Shown here: piece after piece, positions 7,871 through 15,901 of the stretch
How the letters are laid out: the number at the start of each line of letters is the position of its first letter
Position numbering within the stretch: position 1 is the stretch's first letter
Source: an uncultured Opitutales bacterium
GTDB lineage: Bacteria > Verrucomicrobiota > Verrucomicrobiia > Opitutales > Intestinicryptomonadaceae
Direction of reading: 5' to 3'
Length of the DNA: 28,705 nucleotides
Assembly (NCBI GenBank): GCA_900545715.1
Contig: URAJ01000028.1
Location: 1-28,705 of the forward strand
Program-made: the position numbers and the translations under genes
Notes under the pieces: model-generated
Told to the model about the DNA's origin: nothing
Seen by the model: only the letters and a program-made list of their open reading frames with translations
Database searches by the model: none

Positions 7871-10657
7871 ATGGCAAAAAAAGTTGCTAATAAAACGGCA
7901 TCCAAGAAGGCGGCGGCTAAATCCGCTCCCAAAACCAAAAAAAATAAATTCATATATCTGTTCGGGGCCAAGACCGACGGCGACGCGACTATGAGAAACC
8001 TTCTCGGCGGAAAGGGCGCAAACCTCGCGGAAATGGCCCGCATAGGCCTCCCCGTTCCTCCGGGATTCACAATCACAACGGAAGTCTGCGACTATTTTTA
8101 CAAGAACGGTAAAAAATATCCGGCGTCACTGGCGGCCGATGTAAAGGCGGGAGTCGCCTCGGTCGAAAGACAGATGGGCAAGATTTTTGGCGACGAAAAC
8201 GATCCGTTGCTTTTTTCGGTGCGCTCAGGCGCCCGCGAATCGATGCCCGGCATGATGGATACTATCCTCAACCTCGGCTTGAACGACAAGACAGTAGAGG
8301 GCCTCGCCTCCAAAACCGGCAATCCGCGCTTTGCGTGGGACTGCTACCGCCGCTTTGTGCAAATGTACGGCGACGTTGTAATGGGCGTACAGGCGCGCAA
8401 CGAGGCTGAATCCGAACCCTTCGACGAAGTTATGAGCGTCCTAAAAGCCGAAGTCGGCGCAAAAATGGACACCGACCTCTCCGTCGACGACCTTAAAGAA
8501 CTCGTAAAGCGCTATAAGGCACTCATTAAAAGCCGCACGGGAAATGCCTTCCCTCAGGATGTATATGAACAGCTGTGGGGCGCAATCGGCGCTGTCTTTA
8601 ATTCGTGGATGAACGATAGGGCGATAATCTACCGCCAAAAGTACAATATCCCCGCCAGCTGGGGAACCGCTGTAAACGTCCAGACGATGGTGTTTGGCAA
8701 CAAGGGAGAAACGAGCGCAACAGGCGTCGCCTTTACTCGCGACCCCGCAAATGGCGAAAATATCTTCTACGGCGAATACCTTATAAACGCGCAGGGTGAA
8801 GACGTCGTCGCGGGCGTCCGCACGCCGCACAAGATTTCCATGCTCGAAAAGGAAATGCCGAAAGCATACAAAGAACTTTTGGCAATCCGCAAAAAGCTCG
8901 AAAAGCATTTTAAGGACATGCAGGACTTCGAGTTCACAATCGAAGAAAACAAACTCTTCATGCTCCAAACCCGCAACGGAAAACGCACAGGATTGTCGGC
9001 CGTTCGCATTGCGGTGGAAATGAACAAAGAGGGCTTCATGTCGGAAAAAACGGCGCTGCTCAAAATCCCCGCCGACTCTATTTCGAGCCTCCTCGTCCCC
9101 GTATTTGACGACTCTGCTGTTAAAAAGGCGAAAGTCTTGGCAAAAGGCCTCCCGGCAGGCCCCGGCGCGGCGAGCGGTCAGGTTGTATTCACTGCCTCCG
9201 CAGCTGAACTCCTAAATGCCCAGGGCAAAAAAGTCGTCCTTTGCCGCGAGGAAACTTCCCCCGAAGATTTGCGCGGAATGATTGCTGCCGAAGGCATTTT
9301 GACATCCCGCGGCGGCGTAAGCTCGCACGCGGCTCTCGTGGCGCGCCAAATGGGCAAAGTCTGCATCTGCGCCGCAAGCGACATATCTATGGACTACTCC
9401 AAGAGGATTATGAGCGTCGGCAAAACAGTCGTCAAAGAAGGCGACTATATTTCCATAGACGGCACTACCGGCGAAATATTCCTCGGCGAAATCGAGACTG
9501 CCCCAAGCGAAGTAATCCGCGTTCTGTCCGGAAAAATGAAGCCCTCAAAGAGCTACACTTACCAGCTCTTCGACACGGTTATGAAATGGGCGGACAAATA
9601 CCGCAAGCTCGGCGTCCGCACAAATGCGGATACTCCCGCGCAGGCAAAAATGGCTGTCGAGCTCGGGGCAGAGGGCATTGGCCTTTGCCGTACGGAGCAC
9701 ATGTTCTTCGAAGGCGACAGAATCGACGCCGTTCGCCAGATGATTCTCGCTACCGATCCTTCGGAGCGCCAGAAGGCTCTCGACAAGCTTCTGCCGTACC
9801 AGCGCAAAGACTTTGAAGGCATATTCAAGGCAATGGACGGCTTGCCGGTCACTGTGCGCCTCCTCGACCCGCCGCTCCACGAATTCCTGCCGCACGAAAG
9901 TTCGGCGCGCGCGCAGCTCGCGGAAAAAATGAATGTTTCCCCGGAAATTGTCGCGGAGCGCTGCAAGGCTCTCGAAGAGCAGAACCCGATGCTTGGCCAC
10001 CGCGGTTGTAGGCTTGGCAATAGCTTCCCAGAAATCACGAGAATGCAGGCGCGCGCAATATTTGAAGCCGCCGCAAATGTGATGAAGGGCAAAAAGCCGG
10101 TTAAGGTAAAAGTCGAGATTATGGTTCCGCTCGTGGGCTTTGTGCAGGAATTGAAATTCCAGGCGCAGAACATACGCGAAGTCGCGGAAGAGGTGATGAA
10201 GCAGAAGAAAGTCAAGATAGACTACATGCTCGGCACCATGATAGAAGTTCCCCGCGGCGCGCTGACCGCTGACGAAATCGCGGAAGTCGCCCAATTCTTC
10301 TCGTTCGGAACGAACGACCTCACACAGACCGGGTTGGGAATGAGCCGCGACGACTCCGGCAGTTTCCTCGGAAGGTACAAGGAGCTTGATATTCTCCCGA
10401 AAAATCCGTTCGCTTCGATAGATGTCGACGGCGTTGGACAGCTCGTGCGCATTGGCGTAGAGAAGGGCAGAAGCACAAGGAAAGATATTAAGCTTGGCGT
10501 TTGCGGAGAGCATGGCGGCGATCCCGACTCAATAACGTTCTTTAACGATGTCGGGCTCAACTACGTTAGCTGCTCGCCGCCGCGCGTTCCAGTAGCGAGG
10601 CTTGCAGCGGCGCAGGCGGCTCTAAAAAGCGCGGAAAAAGCCAAGGCTAAAAAATAG
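7871..10657 (+). CDS. ppdK: Pyruvate, phosphate dikinase
   Basis: PPDK reversibly converts PEP + AMP + PPi to pyruvate + ATP + Pi in the cytoplasm (EC 2.7.9.1). The 928-residue protein shows all family parts: the N-terminal ATP-grasp region with [10 protein letters not shown] and the loop [14 protein letters not shown] (from ~118); the phosphohistidine swivel domain [11 protein letters not shown] with catalytic His486; and the C-terminal PEP-binding barrel with [29 protein letters not shown] and CGEHGGDP containing catalytic Cys878. Its start is set at the ATG opening [13 protein letters not shown], because an upstream in-frame extension is not PPDK-like. The first ~26 residues are a Lys/Ala-rich tail longer than in typical PPDKs. 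It is monocistronic, with a long leader and its own terminator. The PPi-type PEP carboxykinase 5 kb downstream shares the substrates PEP and PPi. PPDK can run toward ATP synthesis in glycolysis or toward PEP in gluconeogenesis. Confidence 0.97.
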   Translation: MAKKVANKTASKKAAAKSAPKTKKNKFIYLFGAKTDGDATMRNLLGGKGANLAEMARIGLPVPPGFTITTEVCDYFYKNGKKYPASLAADVKAGVASVERQMGKIFGDENDPLLFSVRSGARESMPGMMDTILNLGLNDKTVEGLASKTGNPRFAWDCYRRFVQMYGDVVMGVQARNEAESEPFDEVMSVLKAEVGAKMDTDLSVDDLKELVKRYKALIKSRTGNAFPQDVYEQLWGAIGAVFNSWMNDRAIIYRQKYNIPASWGTAVNVQTMVFGNKGETSATGVAFTRDPANGENIFYGEYLINAQGEDVVAGVRTPHKISMLEKEMPKAYKELLAIRKKLEKHFKDMQDFEFTIEENKLFMLQTRNGKRTGLSAVRIAVEMNKEGFMSEKTALLKIPADSISSLLVPVFDDSAVKKAKVLAKGLPAGPGAASGQVVFTASAAELLNAQGKKVVLCREETSPEDLRGMIAAEGILTSRGGVSSHAALVARQMGKVCICAASDISMDYSKRIMSVGKTVVKEGDYISIDGTTGEIFLGEIETAPSEVIRVLSGKMKPSKSYTYQLFDTVMKWADKYRKLGVRTNADTPAQAKMAVELGAEGIGLCRTEHMFFEGDRIDAVRQMILATDPSERQKALDKLLPYQRKDFEGIFKAMDGLPVTVRLLDPPLHEFLPHESSARAQLAEKMNVSPEIVAERCKALEEQNPMLGHRGCRLGNSFPEITRMQARAIFEAAANVMKGKKPVKVKVEIMVPLVGFVQELKFQAQNIREVAEEVMKQKKVKIDYMLGTMIEVPRGALTADEIAEVAQFFSFGTNDLTQTGLGMSRDDSGSFLGRYKELDILPKNPFASIDVDGVGQLVRIGVEKGRSTRKDIKLGVCGEHGGDPDSITFFNDVGLNYVSCSPPRVPVARLAAAQAALKSAEKAKAKK

Positions 10658-10680
10658 TGCGCGTTGGCGCAAAAACGGAG

Positions 10681-10710
10681 GGGCGCGGTTTTAAACCGCG
10701 TCCTTTTTTT
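10681..10710 (+). terminator. PPDK terminator
   Basis: GGGCGCGGTTT and AAACCGCGTCC (10681-10703, one G-T pair) form a long stem, followed by seven T (10704-10710). It starts 23 bp after the PPDK stop. Confidence 0.88.
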
Positions 10711-11478
10711 GTCGAAAATGTTTTGGATAATCGGCGGATTCATTTTATAAAAAATGCGAAGGAATAATCGCCGCGCAAAATGGCTATTTCTGATTGTCGG
10801 TTGATTGCAATTCCAAAAATTTAGATTTCTTCTGGTTTACTATTATGGGTTGTTGAATTTTGGGCATTGACTTAATTTTTATAAAATTTCCGAGTGATTT
10901 TAGGGGCGCCTATGCAATTTAAAAAAAGATGAAAAATATCGCCTAACTTCTAAGGGCAGGCTAAAATAAAAAGCAGGCAAAAATTTTTTATTTGGTTAAT
11001 TTTACCGCGCTATTTTTTAGGCGGTAGCGCGGAACTCGCTTTTCATATCTCTCAGGCATATATTCGCACAAGTTTGCGAGTGGCTTTTAAGATAGTTTTT
11101 TAAGTTTTAATGAGTTTGTAGCCAGATTTTATTGCTGGCGGAATAAATGCGCTAAAAAGCTTTAGTCGATTCCTTAGATAAAAAGGAGGGCGGAGATAAA
11201 GCGTTGGTTGCTGTCAAGCATGTGAAAAAATAAGTGGGGAATCCCGCAAAATTTGCAAAAATTTTTTTTGCGTTTAGCCCACATTGTTTTTTTATCGCGC
11301 GCGCCGTTTGAAATTTCAGCCTTTTGGTGTTCGTACCAGCATTTCTTCACTAAACATTACCTAAAATATAGTAAGCTTTTAAGTTTAAATTTAACTGTTA
11401 AAAAAAATAGTGCGCAAAATTATTTGCCGAACTATCAAAATCGATAAAAATATCTAATGAAAAATATCTTATTACTCT
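10711..11478. other. AT-rich intergenic region before the PEP-CTERM gene
   Basis: About 770 bp with no supported gene. There are many A/T runs. A ribosome-binding-site-like AAGGAGG near 11182 has no open frame behind it. A 64-codon frame at 11253-11447 has no domain and is probably chance. The stretch CTCTCAGGCA (11049-11058) recalls part of a glycine riboswitch, but the rest of that structure is missing. A long upstream region may hold regulatory elements for the surface-protein gene, but none can be defined. Confidence 0.5.
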
Positions 11479-12918
11479 ATGAAAATTCCATACAGGCTCT
11501 TTTTACTTTCCCCAATTCTTGCCATTGCATCTGCAAATGCCGACACTTTGTATTACGAAGGGACGGGATATTGGAATGTTTCTTCCCACTGGTGGTCGGA
11601 CTCATCCGGGACTCCCGCAGGGAAAGCTCCTACGGAAGATACTGATGTCGTAATTTCGGGTGTGGCTCTATCTGGCACCATAAATACCGGCGGAGTAAAC
11701 ATAAAAAGCCTGACTTTCGACGGTACCCAATCCTTTGGGAATACCCAAGATATAAACTTTCACGACGGCTTTACCATTGGCGGGGATTTTAATTATATTT
11801 CTTCAGGCAATGGAAATATGATGGGCATAGTGGGTGCCGGCAATTCCTTCAATATTGAAGGAAAGCTCACGATTGACGCCTCAAACAATAAAAAGGCGTG
11901 GCTTGCTTTCTTTAAGCAGATGAATACCGATTCAAGAATTGGCACTTTAACTATAAAAAATGGCCTGGAAATAATCGGTGGAAGCGGCCAGGCTACCGCC
12001 GCATTAACGCTTAATGTAAAAGATACTTTTGTTACGGGTAAAGTAAAACTCGCGAACGCAAATTCCGTCCTGAACCTGACGCGTTCAGTGAAAGTTGAGG
12101 GAACTTTTACCAACAATTTCACCTGCGACGGTATCGACGGAACCGGTAAAATCACAATCGGGGCAACGTCATATGGCGTAGGAGGCGCGATACCGACTGT
12201 CATTCAAAACATTATCTTCAACAATTCAACAAATTCCTCTTTTAAAGGCATCTCCAAGGGGCAGTACAACGACCCCGTCGCCAATATTTCTGCGGATTCT
12301 GAGTTAAATATAGAAATGAATGCCGCCTCCTCCAATGCCGTTCAGACGCTCAGGCTTGAAAAAGGCTCTTATGATACTGTCGCAGACAACATTACCGTCA
12401 AAAACGGAATGCTGAGCCTATACGGCGACACTTCATTTAAAACTCTAACTCTATCGGGCGGATATTTCAGCGCCGCTGCGGCCAATGACCCAGGAGATGC
12501 GCCCGACATCGGTACCGTCTCTTTTGAAAGCGGAATGTGGTCGGGCGGCACGATTGTAATTGATATCCATGCCGACTCTGCCGAGGCCGATAAAATCCAA
12601 TTCTCGGGAAAATTCGACAAAGCAGAGAATGCCGACATCAATCTGCAATTTAATTTTGATCCCCAGGGAATGGCAGAGCTTGTGGACATGGGAATATCCT
12701 CATTTGAGGATCTGATAACATACGAGGAAGGCAGCGGAATAGCGGGAACGGTAATAAGCGGCGTTTCTGACAACTTTGCGTTTAAGGCCGTATTTGGCGC
12801 GACGGGAATGGATGTATCGTTCTCGCAAGTGCCTGAGCCCGCCGAGTTCGCGTTTGCCTTTGGAGCAGTCGCGCTTTTGTTTGCGTTGCGCGCGCGGCGG
12901 CAGGGGCTCCGTCGTTAA
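11479..12918 (+). CDS. PEP-CTERM-anchored beta-repeat surface protein
   Basis: A 479-residue exported protein. Residues 1-21 are a signal peptide ending in SANA. The next segment (YWNVSSHWWSDSSGTPAGKA, then a DVVISG stretch) is the W.....W......P...D.V.I pattern that opens many autotransporter-type beta-strand repeat proteins of Verrucomicrobiota and Planctomycetes. The middle is Gly/Asn/Thr-rich with repeated short beta strands, consistent with a beta-helix. The C-terminus has a PEP-CTERM sorting tag: VPEP at 451-454, a hydrophobic helix to about 470 and a basic tail RARRQGLRR. In that system an exosortase, encoded elsewhere, removes the tag and delivers the protein to the envelope or an exopolysaccharide matrix. 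The ligand is unknown. No strong Shine-Dalgarno site is seen, and a start a few codons away cannot be excluded. Three degenerate copies of the gene tail follow. Confidence 0.85.
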   Translation: MKIPYRLFLLSPILAIASANADTLYYEGTGYWNVSSHWWSDSSGTPAGKAPTEDTDVVISGVALSGTINTGGVNIKSLTFDGTQSFGNTQDINFHDGFTIGGDFNYISSGNGNMMGIVGAGNSFNIEGKLTIDASNNKKAWLAFFKQMNTDSRIGTLTIKNGLEIIGGSGQATAALTLNVKDTFVTGKVKLANANSVLNLTRSVKVEGTFTNNFTCDGIDGTGKITIGATSYGVGGAIPTVIQNIIFNNSTNSSFKGISKGQYNDPVANISADSELNIEMNAASSNAVQTLRLEKGSYDTVADNITVKNGMLSLYGDTSFKTLTLSGGYFSAAAANDPGDAPDIGTVSFESGMWSGGTIVIDIHADSAEADKIQFSGKFDKAENADINLQFNFDPQGMAELVDMGISSFEDLITYEEGSGIAGTVISGVSDNFAFKAVFGATGMDVSFSQVPEPAEFAFAFGAVALLFALRARRQGLRR

Positions 12919-13084
12919 GCAGCTTTAATAGCATAGAACTCTAAGAGGGCGGGCGTGCGGCAGCAAGGACGCCGTCGTTAATCGGCTTTGATAGCCAGGA
13001 ACCCTAAGAGTGGACGCGTGGCGGCAGGGGCCGGAGGCGTTAAGCCGTTTTGGATAGCGCAAAAATAAAAACCTCAGAGTGCGG
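12897..13084 (+). repeat. Three degenerate ~62-bp copies of the PEP-CTERM gene 3' end
   Basis: Copy A (about 12897-12955) covers the last codons and stop; copy B (12956-13018) and copy C (13019-13084) lie end to end after it. Each starts with GCGGCAG, then has GTCGTTAA or GCGTTAA, a C/G-GCTTT or CGTTTT block followed by an ATAGC-like element, and ends near CTAAGAG or CTCAGAG. Unit lengths differ slightly (about 59-66 bp), and divergence is higher than in the 19-bp repeat after the AraC gene. There are too few and too diverged copies for a CRISPR. Confidence 0.75.
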
Positions 13085-13309
13085 CGGAGAATTCCGGCGC
13101 GCTTTTTGTTTATTATTGCCGAATTTAACGAAGTGCCCTTTTTTTGAAAAATTTTAGGCGCGCGGGACTTTGATGCGCATCGAAATTTTGGGAAATTTTT
13201 AAGGGCAACTATAATATTTTACCTAAAATTACAGAAATTCCGCATAACTAAAAGCCGACCGACTTTAATTGCAAGTTTCTGTTTTCTCAAAAAAATTTGC
13301 GCCCAAAAA

Positions 13310-14683
13310 TTATAACTCAAGCGTTTCCGAAGGCTCGGGAATTATTACGCGCGTCTTCGGCGACCTGTCGAGGATTTCATACATAAACCATTCCCTAGAT
13401 TCCAAGCTACCGTGGGTGAGAACCACATTGCGGGGATCCTTTTCAAGTATAAAGCTCAGAATTTCCTCGCGGTCGGCATGCGAAGTTAGGTCGAATTTGT
13501 CAACTTTGCAGTTTACTGTACCGACGTAAAATAAGTCGCGGAATGCGAACGAGTCTCCGGGGGCGGAGTGTTGCAGCTTGTAGGCGGGCGTGTCGGTGTC
13601 GGCGTACCCGACCAGAAATATCGCGTTTGCACGGTTGTCCATCAGAGCCGCTGCGGCAAGGTAGCTTGGCGTATTCTTTACCATCATTCCGCTACCGAGA
13701 ACGTATATGCCCTTAATGTCAAAGTCCTTGCCGGCAACTATCTCGCCTCTTAGAGGTTTTACGCCTTCCATGTGCTGCTTCGAGAAGGAAAACGTGTTGG
13801 AGCGTTTTGCGCCCTTTATAAAATACTCGGCAATGTCGAGACCGAGGCCGCCTGCGAATATCGGCGTGTCAGACGAAATCCGCCCGCTCTTTTTCGCCTT
13901 GTAAATTATATAAAGAATCTCCTGCATTCTGCCGAGCGCAAATGCGGGCACAAGCACGCTTCCGCCGTCTCTAAGTGCGCGGGAGACCGAGACTACAAAC
14001 CGCTCGACTTCGCTGTCGTATGTCGTGCCTGCGGGCCTCGAATAAGAGCCGCGCGTAGTCTCTACCACAAGGGTGTCCACTTTGCCCTGCGGGGGGACAG
14101 CCCCTTTTAATATGCCGGTCGAGTGAAAGGATATGTCGCCGCTAAAAAGTATTTTTTGCTTTTTGTATTCAAACATAACGCTCGCCGCCCCCGGTATATG
14201 TCCGGCGGGATAGAAAGTTATGTCGGCAAGGTTGCCGTCTATTTCGTACCGGCGGGTATGCGCAAACGGCATTGGCGCAACGCGCGAACGCAGTTCGTCT
14301 ATCGCAGAATAGTCGAAGAGCGGATACTCTTTTATATTGAATTCCTCCCTTTGTTTGGCCATTACAGTGCGCGAATTGCGAAGCATTCTAAACAAAAGCT
14401 CGTAGCTTTCGTCCGCAACGAGGATATGCGCCGAGCTCTGGTGCCTGGCAACCACGGGCAGGCTTCCGCAGTGGTCGAGATGCGTGTGGGTCACAGCTAT
14501 GAAGTCGAGCGTCTCCGGCGGAACTTTCGAGAGGTTCGGCAGCGCGGACAGCCCCATATATTTAGGATGCAGACCACAGTCAACCAAAGCCCTGAATGGG
14601 CCGAATTCAATCAAATGCCCGCTCGAGCCAACGTCTATTTCGGTATTTAAGTCGGTATATATCATTTGCTGTGGGATTCGCAT
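13310..14683 (-). CDS. Metallo-beta-lactamase/beta-CASP RNA-processing nuclease-like protein
   Basis: A 457-residue cytoplasmic protein of the CPSF73/YSH1-like branch, whose members are zinc-dependent RNA endonucleases or exonucleases. Metal ligands are visible: HTHLDH at 66-71, GH at 161-162, GD at 182-183, and the late histidines in TSHADREE (H402) and LTHGS (H424). The ETTRGS segment (208-213) starts the beta-CASP insertion, and GSGMM (330-334) matches the loop that is GxGM in relatives. The start follows the SMP-30-like gene stop by 13 bp, so the two are probably cotranscribed. The second ATG (MIYTDLNTE, codon 7) is an alternative start; neither has a good Shine-Dalgarno site. The RNA substrate is unknown. 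Its pairing with a secreted lactonase-like gene has no obvious functional reason. Confidence 0.88.
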   Translation of the reverse strand: MRIPQQMIYTDLNTEIDVGSSGHLIEFGPFRALVDCGLHPKYMGLSALPNLSKVPPETLDFIAVTHTHLDHCGSLPVVARHQSSAHILVADESYELLFRMLRNSRTVMAKQREEFNIKEYPLFDYSAIDELRSRVAPMPFAHTRRYEIDGNLADITFYPAGHIPGAASVMFEYKKQKILFSGDISFHSTGILKGAVPPQGKVDTLVVETTRGSYSRPAGTTYDSEVERFVVSVSRALRDGGSVLVPAFALGRMQEILYIIYKAKKSGRISSDTPIFAGGLGLDIAEYFIKGAKRSNTFSFSKQHMEGVKPLRGEIVAGKDFDIKGIYVLGSGMMVKNTPSYLAAAALMDNRANAIFLVGYADTDTPAYKLQHSAPGDSFAFRDLFYVGTVNCKVDKFDLTSHADREEILSFILEKDPRNVVLTHGSLESREWFMYEILDRSPKTRVIIPEPSETLEL

Positions 14684-14696
14684 TCGCAGGGGCGAA

Positions 14697-15716
14697 TTAG
14701 TTTGCGTTCCCGGCGAGGTTTTTTAAGCGCTGCATATCGATTATGTAAGCACCTTTGGGGCCTACTACGAAAAGCGATTTTTCTTTATCGCCGTCCGTTA
14801 TTATACAGCAGTTTGCAACTTGGTTTTCTATTTTAACAAGCCCTTTATGTTTCAAGTCGGGCGAGAAAATATGCACTCCGCCGTTGCCTGTGGCGTAAAT
14901 CCAGCCGTCTTTCCCGATAGTCATTCCGTCCGGCGCGCCGCGCACTTTGCCGGTCCACTTTTTGAGGGAGCAGAAAATCTTTTTTGAAAGCACTTTTGTC
15001 TTTGTTTCATCCAGTTCGTAAACAAACCAGCATTGCTCGCCGTTGCCGCTTTGGGATATGTACATATATTTTTCGTCCGGCGAAAAATCTATGCCGTTGG
15101 GCTGGGGAAGCGAGCCGTCTATCAAAACGGTTTTCCCGTCTGGGGTGATTTTGTAGATGCCGCTAAAATCGAGCTCGTTGGCTTCGGGCGCGCGGCGCTT
15201 GTGCCAAAAACCGGGGTCGGTAAAAAATATGGAGCCGTCTTTTAGCACGCAAAGGTCGTTTGTATTGTTCAGCTTTTTGCCGTCGTACGAATCCGATAAA
15301 ACCTCCACTTCAAACCTCTTCTCGTCTATCCTTGCTATGCGCCTGTGGCCCTGCTGGCAGAACACGAGATTTTCATTTTTGTCGAGGGCTATTGCGTTGG
15401 GGCCGAAGTCTATCGCCTTGTCCATTTCGCCCTTGGCGCCCGTATAGCCAGCCGGGCGCATAAAAACCGAAAACCCGTCTTTTTCGGTCCAGCGGTATAT
15501 CATATTCTTGGGTTGGTCCGAAAAGAAAACTTCGTTTGTTGAAGGGCGGTAGAGCGCGCCCTCGCCAAAGCCAATATCCCTTTTTAGCACTTTTGCGAGA
15601 TCCCCCTCGGTTCCAAGTATTTTTACGTCTTCGGGGGCGGGGGTAAAAACTTCGTTTGCAGACGCGCAGCATATTGCGAACGCGAAACCCAAGCATGCGG
15701 CGGATATTTTTTTCAT
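14697..15716 (-). CDS. Secreted SMP-30/gluconolactonase-like beta-propeller
   Basis: A 339-residue exported six-bladed beta-propeller of the SMP-30/gluconolactonase/LRE family, whose members hydrolyse sugar lactones or other cyclic esters with a divalent metal. Residues 1-20 form a signal peptide ending in ASA, which favours this ATG over one six codons upstream. Likely metal ligands are Glu52 in GFGEGALY, Asn153/Asp154 in NNTNDLCVLKDG, Asn207 in PQPNGIDFSPD and Asp263 in GAPDGMTIGKDGWIYATG, all in the expected family motifs. The substrate cannot be read from sequence; a periplasmic sugar-acid lactone is the default inference. It is divergent from the PPi-PEPCK gene and precedes the beta-CASP nuclease gene by 13 bp. 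Confidence 0.87.
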   Translation of the reverse strand: MKKISAACLGFAFAICCASANEVFTPAPEDVKILGTEGDLAKVLKRDIGFGEGALYRPSTNEVFFSDQPKNMIYRWTEKDGFSVFMRPAGYTGAKGEMDKAIDFGPNAIALDKNENLVFCQQGHRRIARIDEKRFEVEVLSDSYDGKKLNNTNDLCVLKDGSIFFTDPGFWHKRRAPEANELDFSGIYKITPDGKTVLIDGSLPQPNGIDFSPDEKYMYISQSGNGEQCWFVYELDETKTKVLSKKIFCSLKKWTGKVRGAPDGMTIGKDGWIYATGNGGVHIFSPDLKHKGLVKIENQVANCCIITDGDKEKSLFVVGPKGAYIIDMQRLKNLAGNAN

Positions 15717-15891
15717 GCCGTAATTTTCTGCCAACTTGCCGCAGTTGTCAACTATTCCGCATTTAAAATATCAAAAAACACCCGAAAACCGAAAAAAAAA
15801 CGTGAAAAAATCCTGCGATTAGCTTTCTATATTCAATGGGAGAACTCGCCGCCCGCTTATGGGTGTCCGCGTCACCCCCTTTTTATAGGAT

Positions 15892-15896
15892 AGGAG
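15892..15896 (+). promoter_or_regulatory. Ribosome-binding site fixing the PEPCK start
   Basis: AGGAG lies five bases before the ATG at 15902. An in-frame ATG 22 codons upstream (15836) has no Shine-Dalgarno site and would add a stretch not seen in the family, so 15902 is preferred. Confidence 0.8.
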
Positions 15897-15901
15897 CTTT
15901 T

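Noticed and set aside
9545..10513. 322-codon minus-strand frame opposite PPDK
   Set aside because: It lies wholly within a certain PPDK gene and has no recognisable motif; it is an artefact of codon use.
11049..11058. CTCTCAGGCA resembling the glycine riboswitch core
   Set aside because: The GGAGAG partner and the paired stems are absent, and no glycine-related gene follows.
11253..11447. 64-codon frame upstream of the PEP-CTERM gene
   Set aside because: AT-driven composition, no ribosome-binding site or family resemblance.
12897..13084. CRISPR-like array
   Set aside because: Only three diverged units with no distinct repeat/spacer division and no cas genes; the first unit is part of a coding gene.
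15836..15901. Upstream in-frame start for PPi-PEPCK
   Set aside because: No Shine-Dalgarno site at 15836, whereas AGGAG lies five bases before 15902, and the added residues are not family-like.
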